Shown here one piece after another: positions 17,730-26,707 of a DNA stretch of 64,000 bases. Each line of letters begins with the position of its first letter. Position 1 is the first letter of the stretch. Origin of the DNA: Hydrogenophaga palleronii NBRC 102513 (lineage in GTDB: Bacteria > Pseudomonadota > Gammaproteobacteria > Burkholderiales > Burkholderiaceae_C); NCBI RefSeq assembly GCF_001571225.1, contig NZ_BCTJ01000004.1, positions 62,001-126,000 of the forward strand, written 5' to 3'. Below the pieces are notes generated by a model. The model saw only the letters and a list, made by a program, of their open reading frames with translations. It did not search any database and had not been told where the DNA came from. The position numbers were made by a program, and so were the translations under genes.

Positions 17730-18301
17730 GGCTGGGTACCGTTCGCAAGGGGGATGGGCTGAGCGGCCTCGACGGTCGGCAGGTCCTGAGGGGGGTGATC
17801 AGTCCTGGATCCGGGTCGGACAAAGCACACTTGCCGTGCGCTGTCATACACCTCGACATCCCAGGCTGGGCCGACCAGTGTGAGCAGGGCATCCCGAAGC
17901 GTCATGGGCCCCAGTTGCAGATGGGCGGCGGGCATCGGGAGCGAATAGAGTTCAATGACGGTGTGCGCCGTCTCGCACATCTGGTAGCCGCTGCGTTTGA
18001 GCACGTGGCGCAGACCATCTCCGACGCTGGCTCTCGCGTCTTCCGGCATCCTCACATCGATCACCTGCAGGAGCAGGTCACGCTGTGCGGTGGTCGGGGC
18101 AAGCTCGACGAGGGTGTAGCGGCCGTAGCGGACCACCGGAATGAGCTCCGGCTCCGCCTGCGCAGGAGCGATGACCACCTCTTCGATCGGGAGCGGCTCG
18201 GTGACGACAGGTGCTGAGTTGGTGGCGCAGCCGCCAACGAGGGTGGCGATGGCCACCAAGCCGCACCCGGCCAAGCGCGAGAAGGGACTGAGTGTTTGCA
18301 T
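17726..18301 (-). CDS. pilL2: PilL2-type lipoprotein of the ICE (TIGR03748 type)
   Basis: 191 residues with a lipoprotein signal; the lipobox LVGGC ends near residue 25. The mature part contains RYTLVELAPTTAQRDLLLQ and VGDGLRHVLKRSGYQMC, the conserved core of PFGI-1-class PilL2 proteins. This core resembles the secretin-like or STN-type domains of type IV pilus proteins. It begins the conjugation operon read on the minus strand. The promoter presumably lies in 18302-18412, but I cannot mark it with confidence. Confidence 0.87.
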   Translation of the reverse strand: MQTLSPFSRLAGCGLVAIATLVGGCATNSAPVVTEPLPIEEVVIAPAQAEPELIPVVRYGRYTLVELAPTTAQRDLLLQVIDVRMPEDARASVGDGLRHVLKRSGYQMCETAHTVIELYSLPMPAAHLQLGPMTLRDALLTLVGPAWDVEVYDSARQVCFVRPGSRTDHPPQDLPTVEAAQPIPLANGTQP

Positions 18302-18412
18302 GGATCGGCTTCCTGTTGCAGTAAGCCGATACCTTCGCCGGGTGCCCCAACCCGGTCAGCAAAGAATGCGCAATGGCGCGTGCCCAGTTTTTCCGAATGT
18401 CGATCGACTACG

Positions 18413-19156
18413 TCAGGCAACCACCGCGGGCGAAGGCTTGCTGAAGGCCGATTCCCTGGGGTCTGCATACGACTCCTTCTTGACCCGTTCCCATTCATCC
18501 TTGAGGATCTTCTGAGACTTGACGATCAGTTGTTGTCGAATCGCTCCAAAGACTTTCTGAATGTCTGCTGGCGGAAGCGAACTCGCTGTCCGCTGGAACA
18601 GGATGGTGGATGTCTCCAGCTTCTTCATGAGAGCTTTGAGATCCTGATGATCAGATTCAGTCATGTTCAGCCGCAGTTCGATCCGCAATTGCAGTTCCAA
18701 GGCCTCCATGCGCATTTCGGCGATCGGCTTCTTGAAAGCGTTGAGCGCTTGATCTGAGATTTCTTCGGTCCGCGGTTCATTCACAATGGCATCCCAGCGA
18801 AAAGAGATCTCCTGCCATAGCGACAGATATCTGGCGATGTCCTTGCGCAGCTCGTCAATCCAGATCTGTCGCTTCGCAGATACGTTGGCGTTGGCGATCC
18901 GCCGGGAAGCGAGCTCCTGCATGGAGAGCTGCTCGCTCAACGCTTGCTTCTGTTGAAGCGCTTGCTGGTCGGCCAGCCTGAGCTGAGTCTTGCGCTGCGC
19001 GCGGGCCACCAGCATCTGCGTGATTGATGCGACGAGAGCGGCAAACACGGAAACAATGACTGCGGCGCCTGCGATCCAGACCTTATTGATAAATTCGGCG
19101 TTCTGCATCGCATCGCGCACGATCCCTTGGATCGCAGCTAAATCATCAGGATTCAC
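18413..19156 (-). CDS. Unrecognised membrane-anchored coiled-coil protein
   Basis: 247 residues: an N-terminal stretch of about 22 residues, one membrane helix at about 25-47 (IAGAAVIVSVFAALVASI), and a long helical cytoplasmic part with heptad-like patterns over about residues 50-120 and 145-200. No catalytic motif is visible. It sits between the conjugation operon and the CoiA-like gene on the same strand and is separated from both, so it may be an accessory gene. Codon use looks slightly less GC-rich than in the neighbours. I do not recognise a family. Confidence 0.7.
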   Translation of the reverse strand: MNPDDLAAIQGIVRDAMQNAEFINKVWIAGAAVIVSVFAALVASITQMLVARAQRKTQLRLADQQALQQKQALSEQLSMQELASRRIANANVSAKRQIWIDELRKDIARYLSLWQEISFRWDAIVNEPRTEEISDQALNAFKKPIAEMRMEALELQLRIELRLNMTESDHQDLKALMKKLETSTILFQRTASSLPPADIQKVFGAIRQQLIVKSQKILKDEWERVKKESYADPRESAFSKPSPAVVA

Positions 19157-19207
19157 CCTGTTCTCCCTCTACTATGAAAGTGGTTTCGTCATCAGGCTAC
19201 GCTCAGT

Positions 19208-19975
19208 CTAAGAAGTAGAGATGCGGCCTGCGGCGCGAGCGCGTGAGATCTGGGCCGCTTGATGCATGGTGTCCAGGTTGTCGATGCACCAGAGGCCATC
19301 GACACATCGAAACCGTCCGGACAATACTGCTTCGAGCAATCCAGAAACCGTCGACGAAAAGAAGCCTGCGCCACTGATGGCCGGCTCGGGGTCCAATTCC
19401 AATCGCGCGACAGGAATTTCGTTCAAACATGGTCCGAAGTGGCCGACTGCGGGAACCACCCCGCCGAGCTCCGTGCGCAGCCGTTCCTTGCCCATGCTCT
19501 TGGTCAGCGTCAGGTAGCGATCGGAGCGCAGAAGCCATAGCGCCTGGACACCTGCGGTGCGGTACTTTTCTTGCCGGTCGCGATAGGCACGCAACGACTG
19601 ATAGGAGCGCTGAATCTCAACCGCCAGTTTCACGGGGCCGCGCTCGGCCCACACATCGGCCTGCCATCTGTTGGTTCCATGCTCGCCGGCTTTTTCCTCA
19701 GAGGCTTGGCAACCGAGGTCTTCCAATACGCTGCGAATCAGCGTTTTCGCTGTCATGTGCCACAGGCTTTCCTCAGACGTGCTGCAGGATCCGCCGACAT
19801 GCGCGAAGAAGGGGCGGCCATTCGCGCTGAGCTTGGGTATGGCCGGGGCTGAGCAACACGGCATAACCAGCTCGCCAACGCGGTACGAATCTTGAAGCGC
19901 AATCCACTGTGCGTGGGTCATGCGCAGCGCATTCGCAGAACCACTGCCATCCAGATAACACGCCTCGATTACCAT
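19208..19975 (-). CDS. CoiA-like nuclease-domain protein
   Basis: 255 residues from the ATG at 19975, chosen because a GGGGGGA ribosome site precedes it; the ATG 21 nt upstream has no such site. The sequence has MPCCSAPAIPK followed by FFAHVGG, an N-terminal zinc-type segment seen in CoiA-like proteins. LAVEIQRSYQSL and later RQEKYRTAGVQALWLLR form the restriction-endonuclease-like core (D/E-x-Q strand). CoiA acts in competence in Gram-positive bacteria; in Gram-negative elements its role is unknown, possibly processing incoming single-stranded DNA. It lies upstream of the conjugation genes and is followed on the other side by the helicase gene. Confidence 0.75.
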   Translation of the reverse strand: MVIEACYLDGSGSANALRMTHAQWIALQDSYRVGELVMPCCSAPAIPKLSANGRPFFAHVGGSCSTSEESLWHMTAKTLIRSVLEDLGCQASEEKAGEHGTNRWQADVWAERGPVKLAVEIQRSYQSLRAYRDRQEKYRTAGVQALWLLRSDRYLTLTKSMGKERLRTELGGVVPAVGHFGPCLNEIPVARLELDPEPAISGAGFFSSTVSGLLEAVLSGRFRCVDGLWCIDNLDTMHQAAQISRARAAGRISTS

Positions 19976-20065
19976 AACCACGATTCCCCCCCTCATTGGC
20001 TCGCCTACTTGATTCAGTTTACTGATGGCCGATGGATTTGTCGGGAAATGGCCTACTCGCGCACG

Positions 20066-20098
20066 AAAAAAACGCCGACGCCCCGAAGGAGCGCCGGC
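20066..20098 (-). terminator. Rho-independent terminator after the helicase gene
   Basis: On the minus strand an 11-bp stem (two G-U pairs) with loop TTC is followed by seven U. The plus-strand A run is 20066-20072 and the stem is 20074-20098. It lies 12 bp beyond the helicase stop, and ends the backbone transcript before the CoiA-like gene. Confidence 0.85.
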
Positions 20099-20110
20099 AT
20101 AACCAGTCCA

Positions 20111-22390
20111 TTAGGCAGCGACAAGCTGCCTGGCCAAGGCGACCTCGATCGAGTCGCCGTCCTGATTGAGCACGTCGAGCCCGGATTCCGGAACATCGCC
20201 TGAGGTGCTCTGGGACACCAGGATCTTCTTGGCCATCAGGGCCAGGCATGTCATCTGCGACGTGGCCGCGTACCCCAGGTAGATCACCCGCACGTGCAGC
20301 TTCTGGCCGATGCGCCACGAACGACGGGCGGCCTGCTGCAATGTGTAGATGTTCCACCCCGACTGCATAAACACAATCGTGGGGAACTCCAGCAGATCCA
20401 GCCCCGTCTTGACGAGCTCGGGGTTGGTGATGAGGACATCGATCCCCCGGTCGAGCTGCTCGGCGATCCAGTCTTCGCGGCGGCTCGCATCCACGCTTGC
20501 GCGCAACACGGCCACTTTGAAGCCTTCCTGCTCCAATAGCCCTTTCAAACGCGATGTGGTGTCGCGCGTACCGGTATAGACCGAGTAGGCCAGGGTTTTG
20601 CGACCCGCTGCCTTCTCCTCGCGGCAGATGTCGATCAGCTCACGCTCTTTCGGCATGATCTCCAGCTCGTTGAACTGAGCCGGTGTGAATGCCAGGATCT
20701 GGCGCGTGCGTGGGTGACGCACGGTTTCTGCACGGAAGCAGCAGTCGGACCAAGCCAACAGCACGTTGAGCACCACACCCAACAAGGTGGTATCCCGCTT
20801 GCGCAGGGCCTCCTTGAGTTCCGCGGTCAGGCGCGTGGCCAAGTCGCGGTAGGCGTGGGCCTGTTCGGCATCCATCGCGATTTCCCGGAACTCCTCGTCA
20901 TACGGCGGCAGCATGCCCCCGATGTCGCGCAGCTTCAGGAAGATCGTGAAAGGCAGGACGCAGCGCAGGACACCTTTCGGGCCAAAGCCCGGTGCCTTCA
21001 CCGTTCGGACTGTGATCTTCGAGCCCTTGGCAGTCTTGTGGGCCGGCCCGTCGCTCTCGGAGTAAATGTCCTTCAGGACGCCGTGGTCCCGCATGAACGC
21101 CATGGCGGCCGCGTTCATGCTGCCGTTGCTGCTGGGACGATAGCCGTCCTCGATCATGCGCTTGGGCAATGCCCTGAACAGCAGATGAAAGAGGTCGTCT
21201 GCGTAGCCCCCCATGAGGGTGCCGGTGAGCAGCAAGGTCTTGCGAACCTTGGCCGCGATGACGCCCATTGCCTGGCCTTGCGCGGAACCGCCCGTCTTGT
21301 ACTCATGGGCCTCATCGGCGATGAGCAGGTCGAAGGTGCCCTGCGGGAGATAGCGCTTGACGTACTCAGAGGCTTGGTAGCCGCCTTCGCCAAAGCCGAA
21401 CTCCATGCTGGACATCGCGCGTTCCATGCGCTGTGCCTGGCGATCGGAAAAGACCAGTTCACCCCGGTCGTCCATCAGGTTGATGAAGTTGTGGAGGTTG
21501 TCGCCGAGCATCGAGGCCAGGAAGCCATCTCCGAACGTCTTCATCAGCTTCTGCGCAGTGGCTTCGCCGATCGTCGGGATACGCTTCAAGGCCCGGAGCA
21601 CGGCCGAGGACTGATCGCTGCCGGACAGGGTTCGCGGGCGAACCAGTGTCCACATAGCGGTGTCGCAGACGCCGCACCTGCGGCGGACTTCCTCCGCCTC
21701 CAGCTCCAGAGCATTGATCGGTTCGCCGTCCAGGTTGTTGACGACCGTCCCGCAGTGCGGGCAGGCCCCCATGACGCCGTACCGGGTGCGCTTGCGTGTG
21801 AATGAAGGCCTCCAATGGAAGCCCATGCGCATGCGCACCCTGCCGATGATGAAGAATTCCTGGCCAGATGCCGGCACACCCAACTGCTCGCGCAATTTGA
21901 TGAGCTTGAGCAGCGTGTCAGGGCCGTTGAGCACCCAGACCTTCGCGCCTGCGACAGTCTCAAGAATCTCGCGCCGCCACTTGTAGACCAGGTGTGGCGG
22001 ACTGAGGACGAGGGTGCGGCGATAGCCTTCGGCGTGGAGAACGGCCGCCAGCGCGATGCCGACGGTGGTTTTGCCCGTGCCCATTTCGCCATTGACGATC
22101 GCCGCCCGCTCGCCATGGTTGGCGAGCAGCTCGGCGGCGGCATGGACGACTTCGGCCTGGGCAGGGAACAGCTTGCGCTTGAGACCGGCCAGCACGAGCT
22201 GACGGTGGGCGTGCGGCGTACCGCTGTAGACGGGTGGATTGGCCCGGTTGAGCGAGTCCAGCAATTCGTCGCCGAACTCGGCGACGAAGTCTTGCAGGCT
22301 CAGGGAGAGCTCGCTGGATGCGGGATCGAAAAGGTCGCCGGTCGTGGGCGAGGTGTCTGCGGCGGGCGCCGCTTCGAGTTGCATGGTCAT
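20111..22390 (-). CDS. SNF2-like DEAH-box helicase of the ICE backbone
   Basis: 759 residues from the ATG at 22390 (MTMQLEAAP), with GGAG 8 nt upstream. Walker A is GEMGTGKT at residues 101-108, the box II motif is IADEAHEY, and a helicase C-terminal domain includes AVLRASVDASRREDW and QAARRSWRIGQKLHVR, the SNF2-type motif VI. An inserted zinc ribbon is suggested by CPHC and CGVC about 30 residues apart. Such helicases are constant in PFGI-1-type elements. They probably remodel DNA or displace proteins during element replication or transfer, and the substrate is unknown. It ends at a strong terminator and is preceded by a structured leader at 22410-22457. Confidence 0.88.
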   Translation of the reverse strand: MTMQLEAAPAADTSPTTGDLFDPASSELSLSLQDFVAEFGDELLDSLNRANPPVYSGTPHAHRQLVLAGLKRKLFPAQAEVVHAAAELLANHGERAAIVNGEMGTGKTTVGIALAAVLHAEGYRRTLVLSPPHLVYKWRREILETVAGAKVWVLNGPDTLLKLIKLREQLGVPASGQEFFIIGRVRMRMGFHWRPSFTRKRTRYGVMGACPHCGTVVNNLDGEPINALELEAEEVRRRCGVCDTAMWTLVRPRTLSGSDQSSAVLRALKRIPTIGEATAQKLMKTFGDGFLASMLGDNLHNFINLMDDRGELVFSDRQAQRMERAMSSMEFGFGEGGYQASEYVKRYLPQGTFDLLIADEAHEYKTGGSAQGQAMGVIAAKVRKTLLLTGTLMGGYADDLFHLLFRALPKRMIEDGYRPSSNGSMNAAAMAFMRDHGVLKDIYSESDGPAHKTAKGSKITVRTVKAPGFGPKGVLRCVLPFTIFLKLRDIGGMLPPYDEEFREIAMDAEQAHAYRDLATRLTAELKEALRKRDTTLLGVVLNVLLAWSDCCFRAETVRHPRTRQILAFTPAQFNELEIMPKERELIDICREEKAAGRKTLAYSVYTGTRDTTSRLKGLLEQEGFKVAVLRASVDASRREDWIAEQLDRGIDVLITNPELVKTGLDLLEFPTIVFMQSGWNIYTLQQAARRSWRIGQKLHVRVIYLGYAATSQMTCLALMAKKILVSQSTSGDVPESGLDVLNQDGDSIEVALARQLVAA

Positions 22391-22490
22391 GGTGATGCTC
22401 CAAATAAAAGGGGCACGCACCGTCCCTGCGGGGCGATGAATGCCCCAGGGGGATGAAAGCGAAGTTGCGACTATGGCCGCCGTGGTTGGA

Positions 22491-22802
22491 TCAGTACTCG
22501 CTGGGTAGCAGCAGCGTGGTGACGCTGCGATCCCACTCGGTGATGACCCAGATCTTCAGGTCGGTGGTGACCTGGTAGGAAGAGAACAGGCGATCTTCAC
22601 CCGATTGCAGCGCGGCGTCGTTCTGTTGCCGGTCGCTGTCATCGAGATCGCCCCAGTCACCGCTGAGATGGCGGCGCAGGTACGGGGTGGGATTGAGCCG
22701 ACCCTGACGGATCAGCGCATCCACGCCTGAGGTCACGACCATCTGGCCGGGGTTGAAACGCCGCGTGGGACTGGCGCTGAGGAAAACTGCTTCGGTTGCC
22801 AT
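22491..22802 (-). CDS. Small ICE backbone protein, paralogue of the next gene
   Basis: 103 residues from the ATG at 22802. It shares with the neighbouring 101-residue protein the frame LIRxG, PxxxLRRHxxGDWGD, QSxxxxxS and a C-terminal ITExDRSxT pattern, so the two are paralogues. The GDWGD signature recurs in small proteins of many plasmids and ICEs. I know no function. The protein is acidic, soluble and likely a compact single domain. Confidence 0.8.
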   Translation of the reverse strand: MATEAVFLSASPTRRFNPGQMVVTSGVDALIRQGRLNPTPYLRRHLSGDWGDLDDSDRQQNDAALQSGEDRLFSSYQVTTDLKIWVITEWDRSVTTLLLPSEY

Positions 22803-22892
22803 GGGGCCTCCTGGATAGGGAGAGCGGGGCCATGGCACCCCATCGGGGCGACATGGCCCCAGTGGGTTGATGAATGGTGCGGGTCTATCGAG

Positions 22893-23198
22893 TCAGTTCT
22901 CGGAAGCCAGCACGATGTGGGTGGCACTGCGATCCGCTTCGGTGAAGATGCGGATGCGCTGGCCGTTGGTTGCAACATAGAACGATTCGAGCTTGGCCTC
23001 GGATTGGATTCCCGCGATGTTCGCTTCCCATTGGTCAGCGGGGACATCGCCCCAATCGCCGCGGGCGTGACGCCGCAGAAACTGGAATGGTTCTTCGGTG
23101 CCGGCACGAATCAGGCGATCGACGCCTTGGCTGATGATCAGCGCCCCGATGGGGAACTGCAGTTGGTGGATGTAGGTGTCAATCCTGATCGACGCCAT
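22893..23198 (-). CDS. Small ICE backbone protein, paralogue of the previous gene
   Basis: 101 residues with FLRRHARGDWGD at about residues 40-51 and RIFTEADRSATHIVL at the C-terminus, matching the 103-residue protein at 22491-22802 in all conserved positions. The two genes are adjacent, on the same strand, each with its own leader. They probably arose by tandem duplication and then diverged. No function is known. Confidence 0.8.
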   Translation of the reverse strand: MASIRIDTYIHQLQFPIGALIISQGVDRLIRAGTEEPFQFLRRHARGDWGDVPADQWEANIAGIQSEAKLESFYVATNGQRIRIFTEADRSATHIVLASEN

Positions 23199-23286
23199 CG
23201 ATAGTCCTCCTTGGTGATTTCATTGGGCCACAACAGCGCGAGCGATGTGAAGCGCGCCCGCCTTCGAGCGCGCTATAGCCTTGTGC

Positions 23287-24396
23287 TCAGTGGATGGTGA
23301 TGACTTGCCCCAGTGAGGCCGAGTCGGGAGACAGGTCCCATGCGCGGATGACCGGCACGAACTTGTCCGTGAGGATGCGTGTCTCTGCGATGGAGCCATC
23401 GTCGCGCTCGCGGTGCTCGACGGCGGTGGCCTTTCGCTTGTAGGTGTCGCCCTTGACGGCCAGGATGCGGCCGCTTTTGGACTGCACGACACCCGAGACG
23501 GCGCCAGCCGCAAGGGCCAGTGCCAGGTGCCAGTGGGACAGAGCACGTGCCGGGGCACGCAGGGATTGCTGGGCAGCACCAAGGTGTGTCTCGAATGCGG
23601 GCCAAAGGCCCTGCAGCCGGTTCACTTCCTCGGCGAACTGCGCCGGCTCCATGCTGATCCGGTAGAAATGCTCCGGCTCGACCGAGGTCGTGGGAACCAC
23701 ATATGGCAGCGATGTCCACTCGGACGGAAGTTCATCCGCCTCGACTTCACCTTGCCCGATCTGTAGCAATTGGGCCCGGACTGCCTTGGTGTCGTCACCG
23801 ACCAGCTCGCGCTGGCGGATCCGACGTCCGAATACGACCACCTGCTTGAACTGCGTATCCACCGCACGGTGGATGCTCAGATCGATGAAGTGTCGCGTCA
23901 GCCACCCGACCAGTTCGGCGTCGAGCACATAGGACGGCACGATGAAAACCAGGACTCCTTCGTACTGCAGCAGCTGCAGCGTCTTCTGGTAGAACAGCTT
24001 CTCCAGCCTTGCGCGGCCCTTGCCTTCGTAGCCGATGTTGCCATTGGCATCCTTGCTCAGGTCGCCGTAAGGCGGGTTGAGCCACAGCAGGCTGAACGAC
24101 TGGCGCGAGACCAGCGTGTCCATGAGGTCACCGTGGATGCAGTGATCGACCAGAAGCCGTGCGTGATTGGCACGTTCCTGGTCGTACTCCACGGCGTACG
24201 CGCGGACCTGCGCATGCCCGAGGGCATGCGCGGCTTCCGCGATGGCCACACCTTCACCTGCGCAGGGATCGAGGATGCACATCGGCCCATCGCTGGGCGC
24301 CAGTGCGCAGAGCACTCGTTCGAGCGTGGATTCGTCGGTCGGGTAGTACCCGTTCTTGGCGAAATTGCGGGCGAGCCGCGGGAACATCAGTGCCAT
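23287..24396 (-). CDS. DNA N6-adenine methyltransferase-like protein (DUF6094 type)
   Basis: 369 residues from the ATG at 24396 (MALMFPRLARNFAKNGYYPTD), preceded by AGGAGA. The SAM-binding motif LDPCAGEG lies at 42-49 and the catalytic-type NPPYG at 107-111, followed by a target region with VFIVPSYVLDAEL. These are motifs I and IV of N6-adenine DNA methyltransferases. The protein is common in ICEs without a partner endonuclease. It may protect incoming element DNA from host restriction, or it may be a non-methylating member, as the DUF6094 label leaves open. No restriction enzyme gene is next to it. Confidence 0.8.
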   Translation of the reverse strand: MALMFPRLARNFAKNGYYPTDESTLERVLCALAPSDGPMCILDPCAGEGVAIAEAAHALGHAQVRAYAVEYDQERANHARLLVDHCIHGDLMDTLVSRQSFSLLWLNPPYGDLSKDANGNIGYEGKGRARLEKLFYQKTLQLLQYEGVLVFIVPSYVLDAELVGWLTRHFIDLSIHRAVDTQFKQVVVFGRRIRQRELVGDDTKAVRAQLLQIGQGEVEADELPSEWTSLPYVVPTTSVEPEHFYRISMEPAQFAEEVNRLQGLWPAFETHLGAAQQSLRAPARALSHWHLALALAAGAVSGVVQSKSGRILAVKGDTYKRKATAVEHRERDDGSIAETRILTDKFVPVIRAWDLSPDSASLGQVITIH

Positions 24397-24466
24397 GGCA
24401 GTCTCCTGATTGGCGGGGGGATAAAGGTCGGATGCGCGCGCAGCGCGCACATCCGTGACGGGCGGA

Positions 24467-25117
24467 TCAAGCCACCGCTTCCATTGGCAGCTCGGCGTGA
24501 GCCGGTACCGGGTAGGCGGTCAGGACGCCGCGGCGGATCAGTTCGCCCAGGGCATCGGTGAGAACCGGGACATCGAGCCCGATCCGGAAGCCCTGCAGCG
24601 GACCAAGGGCCACCGGCAGGGTTTGGAGCATGTCGCGCTCGCGCAGCAGTGCCAGTACCGGCGCTTGCCAGTGGTCCAGCAGCGGCAGTGGACATGTGTC
24701 TTTGACCAGGTGCCACAGGCGCAAGGTGGGATCGGCCGAGGCACGCGGCAGCAGCGCGAGCGCGCTGGCCGTGGCTTTGTCCGGACGGGTGCAGCGCCGG
24801 TCGAACAGCCATAGATTGACCATCGAGCCGAACAGCGTGCGGCGGTAGGAGCGTGTCAGGCGCTTTTCCAAGCGGTCGACCGATCCGACGAACACGGGGA
24901 TGGAGCCCCCTTGATCGGTGATGAGGTGGAATTGCTCCAGCCCATCTTCGTCGTGGCCCAGCGTCAGCCGGGCCAGAAACTGCTGGATCGCGGTATCTCG
25001 CGCCCAGATTGAGAGAAAGATCAGATCGCCCTGATCGCTGCAAACGCATGCATCGGCCATGAGGTCGCTGCATTCATCGATGCGGTACAGGGGGTTGGGA
25101 GATGAAGGTTCAGGCAT
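24467..25117 (-). CDS. Unrecognised ICE backbone protein
   Basis: 216 residues, mixed alpha/beta composition, no membrane segment and no obvious catalytic motif. Notable stretches are DQGGSIPVFVGSVDRLEKRLTR split around residue 75, and GLDVPVLTDALGEL near the C-terminus. It starts after an AGGACA ribosome site and a C/G-run leader hairpin (25140-25186), as its neighbours do. Position and leader mark it as part of the co-ordinately organised backbone region. I do not know its function. Confidence 0.75.
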   Translation of the reverse strand: MPEPSSPNPLYRIDECSDLMADACVCSDQGDLIFLSIWARDTAIQQFLARLTLGHDEDGLEQFHLITDQGGSIPVFVGSVDRLEKRLTRSYRRTLFGSMVNLWLFDRRCTRPDKATASALALLPRASADPTLRLWHLVKDTCPLPLLDHWQAPVLALLRERDMLQTLPVALGPLQGFRIGLDVPVLTDALGELIRRGVLTAYPVPAHAELPMEAVA

Positions 25118-25195
25118 GGTGGTGTCCTAGATGAAATGAGGGGCAGCACCGCCCGCAGGGGCAGTGATGCCCCGGAAGGGATGAAGGAATGCGGA

Positions 25196-25456
25196 CTACT
25201 CCGGCTCGAAGTCCCTGGCGTGCGGGTTGAAACGCAATACACGTCCTGGGGTACGCATCGGCGTGAAGTCCTGGTGGTACACGTTGATGAGATAGCGGTC
25301 GCGGTAGCCGATGGCTTGCCGCGCCTGTGCCTCGGTCAGGCCGGCCTGGATGAAGTCCTCAGCCAGTTCCTCGTCTGAGGAAACCTCGTTGTTGGAAAGC
25401 TGGTCTTCGACCTGGCCCAGCAGTTCGGGCGAGAGGGCTTGCAGCGAAGAGTCCAT
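25196..25456 (-). CDS. Small acidic ICE backbone protein
   Basis: 86 residues from the ATG at 25456 (MDSSLQALSPELL) with GAGG upstream. The N-terminal half is acidic and helical (QLSNNEVSSDEELAEDFIQ), followed by AQARQAIGYRDRYLIN. It lies 11 bp from the next upstream gene and is probably translated from the same mRNA. I recognise no family. The longer frame to 25747 overlaps the neighbouring gene and is rejected. Confidence 0.72.
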   Translation of the reverse strand: MDSSLQALSPELLGQVEDQLSNNEVSSDEELAEDFIQAGLTEAQARQAIGYRDRYLINVYHQDFTPMRTPGRVLRFNPHARDFEPE

Positions 25457-25467
25457 CGCGTCCTCCT

Positions 25468-25866
25468 TCAGGCCACGGCCAGTTGCGACGAAGCTGCCGG
25501 CCGGCGCCGCTGAGCGTGATAGGCCCGAACCTTCTCGCGCCAATCGGGCGAGATATCTTTGGCCATCTCGAGATAGCGCAGCGGGCAGGTGTAGTAGTAC
25601 GGTGACACGGACTCGTCCATGCCCTTGTACCCCCACTGACCGCCACTGCGTTGGAGCAGGTCGCAGCGGATGTAGCACATGGACTCGCCGGGCGCGAGAT
25701 CCTGGTGAACGCCTTCGGCCTTGGCCGTGATCTCGACAACGGACCACAGCACGTTGCCACGCAGCGTATGCGCGATGATGCGGACGCTGGCGCGCTCGCG
25801 GTCTTCGGGTTGGATGAGGTCCCGGATCAGTTCTGACCGGGTGCGTGATGAGAAAAGCCAGCCCAT
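25468..25866 (-). CDS. Unrecognised ICE backbone protein starting MGWLF
   Basis: 132 residues from the ATG at 25866. The N-terminus MGWLFSSRTRSELI with AHTLRGNVLWSVVEI further on is a pattern I have seen in hypothetical proteins of PFGI-1-like elements. The C-terminal part has CPLRYLEMAKD and a basic tail. There is no membrane segment or known catalytic motif. A G/C hairpin leader at 25892-25937 precedes it. Function unknown. Confidence 0.75.
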   Translation of the reverse strand: MGWLFSSRTRSELIRDLIQPEDRERASVRIIAHTLRGNVLWSVVEITAKAEGVHQDLAPGESMCYIRCDLLQRSGGQWGYKGMDESVSPYYYTCPLRYLEMAKDISPDWREKVRAYHAQRRRPAASSQLAVA

Positions 25867-25960
25867 GATGAAGTTCTCCTGCAAGAAAATGCCGGAGTCC
25901 TCCCTGGCGGGACGGAGCCCCGGCGGGTGGATGAAGATGCCGCGGATGCGGCGAGGCAGA

Positions 25961-26620
25961 TCAGGCGGCCTGTTGTTCGGGCCGGTTCCACTGCTGTGAC
26001 TTGAAGTCGAGGGCGTAGCCCAGTTCGCCCAGCCGGGCGATCTGTGCACGCAGGGTGCGGCGGTCGATGGTCGAATCCAGTTTCATGGAGTCGCCCAGCG
26101 GCCACAGCAGGCCGAACAATGCGGCATCGTCACTGTCGGGGCCGCCGGAGGCAGCCACGGTCGCAGATGGCGCATCCACACCAAAGGGCGTGGTATCGAT
26201 CAGCGGATCGGCCGAGGCCTGTACAGGATCGGCAGCAGGCTTGACCGCCGGCGTAGCCGATGGCTGAGCCACGTCCTCGTCCAGCGGATCGACCTCTTGC
26301 GTGGCGAAGCTGCGAGCCTCGTCCTTGCTCAGCCGGTCCAGGCCCGAGAGGGTCATGCCGTCCAGGTTGGCGCGGATCTCGAAACGCATTCCGCCGGCCG
26401 TGGGATAGGCCTTGGGATAGATGAAGCGGATGTGGAACTCCCCGTCGTACTTGCCTTCGGGGTACTGCTCCAGCTCTGCATCCTTGACCGCGAACTCACC
26501 GATGGCGGTGACCAGGCGGCCGACATTGAACCGGCCATTGCGGCCGTTGATGGTGCGCAGCGTGAGCTGCCCGGGGACGATGAGGGGTGCGCTGGACTTC
26601 GGGGCTGATTTGGCCGCCAT
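25961..26620 (-). CDS. DUF3275-family ICE protein
   Basis: 219 residues from the ATG at 26620 (MAAKSAPKSSAP). The N-terminal domain has PGQLTLRTINGRNGRFNVG and YDGEFHIRFIYP, typical of DUF3275, a small OB-like or beta-barrel domain (inference). A middle linker is rich in alanine, proline and aspartate. The C-terminal module ALFGLLWPLGDSMKLDSTIDR looks like a separate fold. DUF3275 genes are constant in this ICE class, and the product is suspected to act in element DNA replication. Confidence 0.82.
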   Translation of the reverse strand: MAAKSAPKSSAPLIVPGQLTLRTINGRNGRFNVGRLVTAIGEFAVKDAELEQYPEGKYDGEFHIRFIYPKAYPTAGGMRFEIRANLDGMTLSGLDRLSKDEARSFATQEVDPLDEDVAQPSATPAVKPAADPVQASADPLIDTTPFGVDAPSATVAASGGPDSDDAALFGLLWPLGDSMKLDSTIDRRTLRAQIARLGELGYALDFKSQQWNRPEQQAA

Positions 26621-26707
26621 GGTGTGCTCCTTCGATGATTGGGGGATCGCGAGATCCAAGGGAATAAGAAACGGACCGCGCCCGTGAGGGGCGTGGTCCG
26701 TGCGGCG

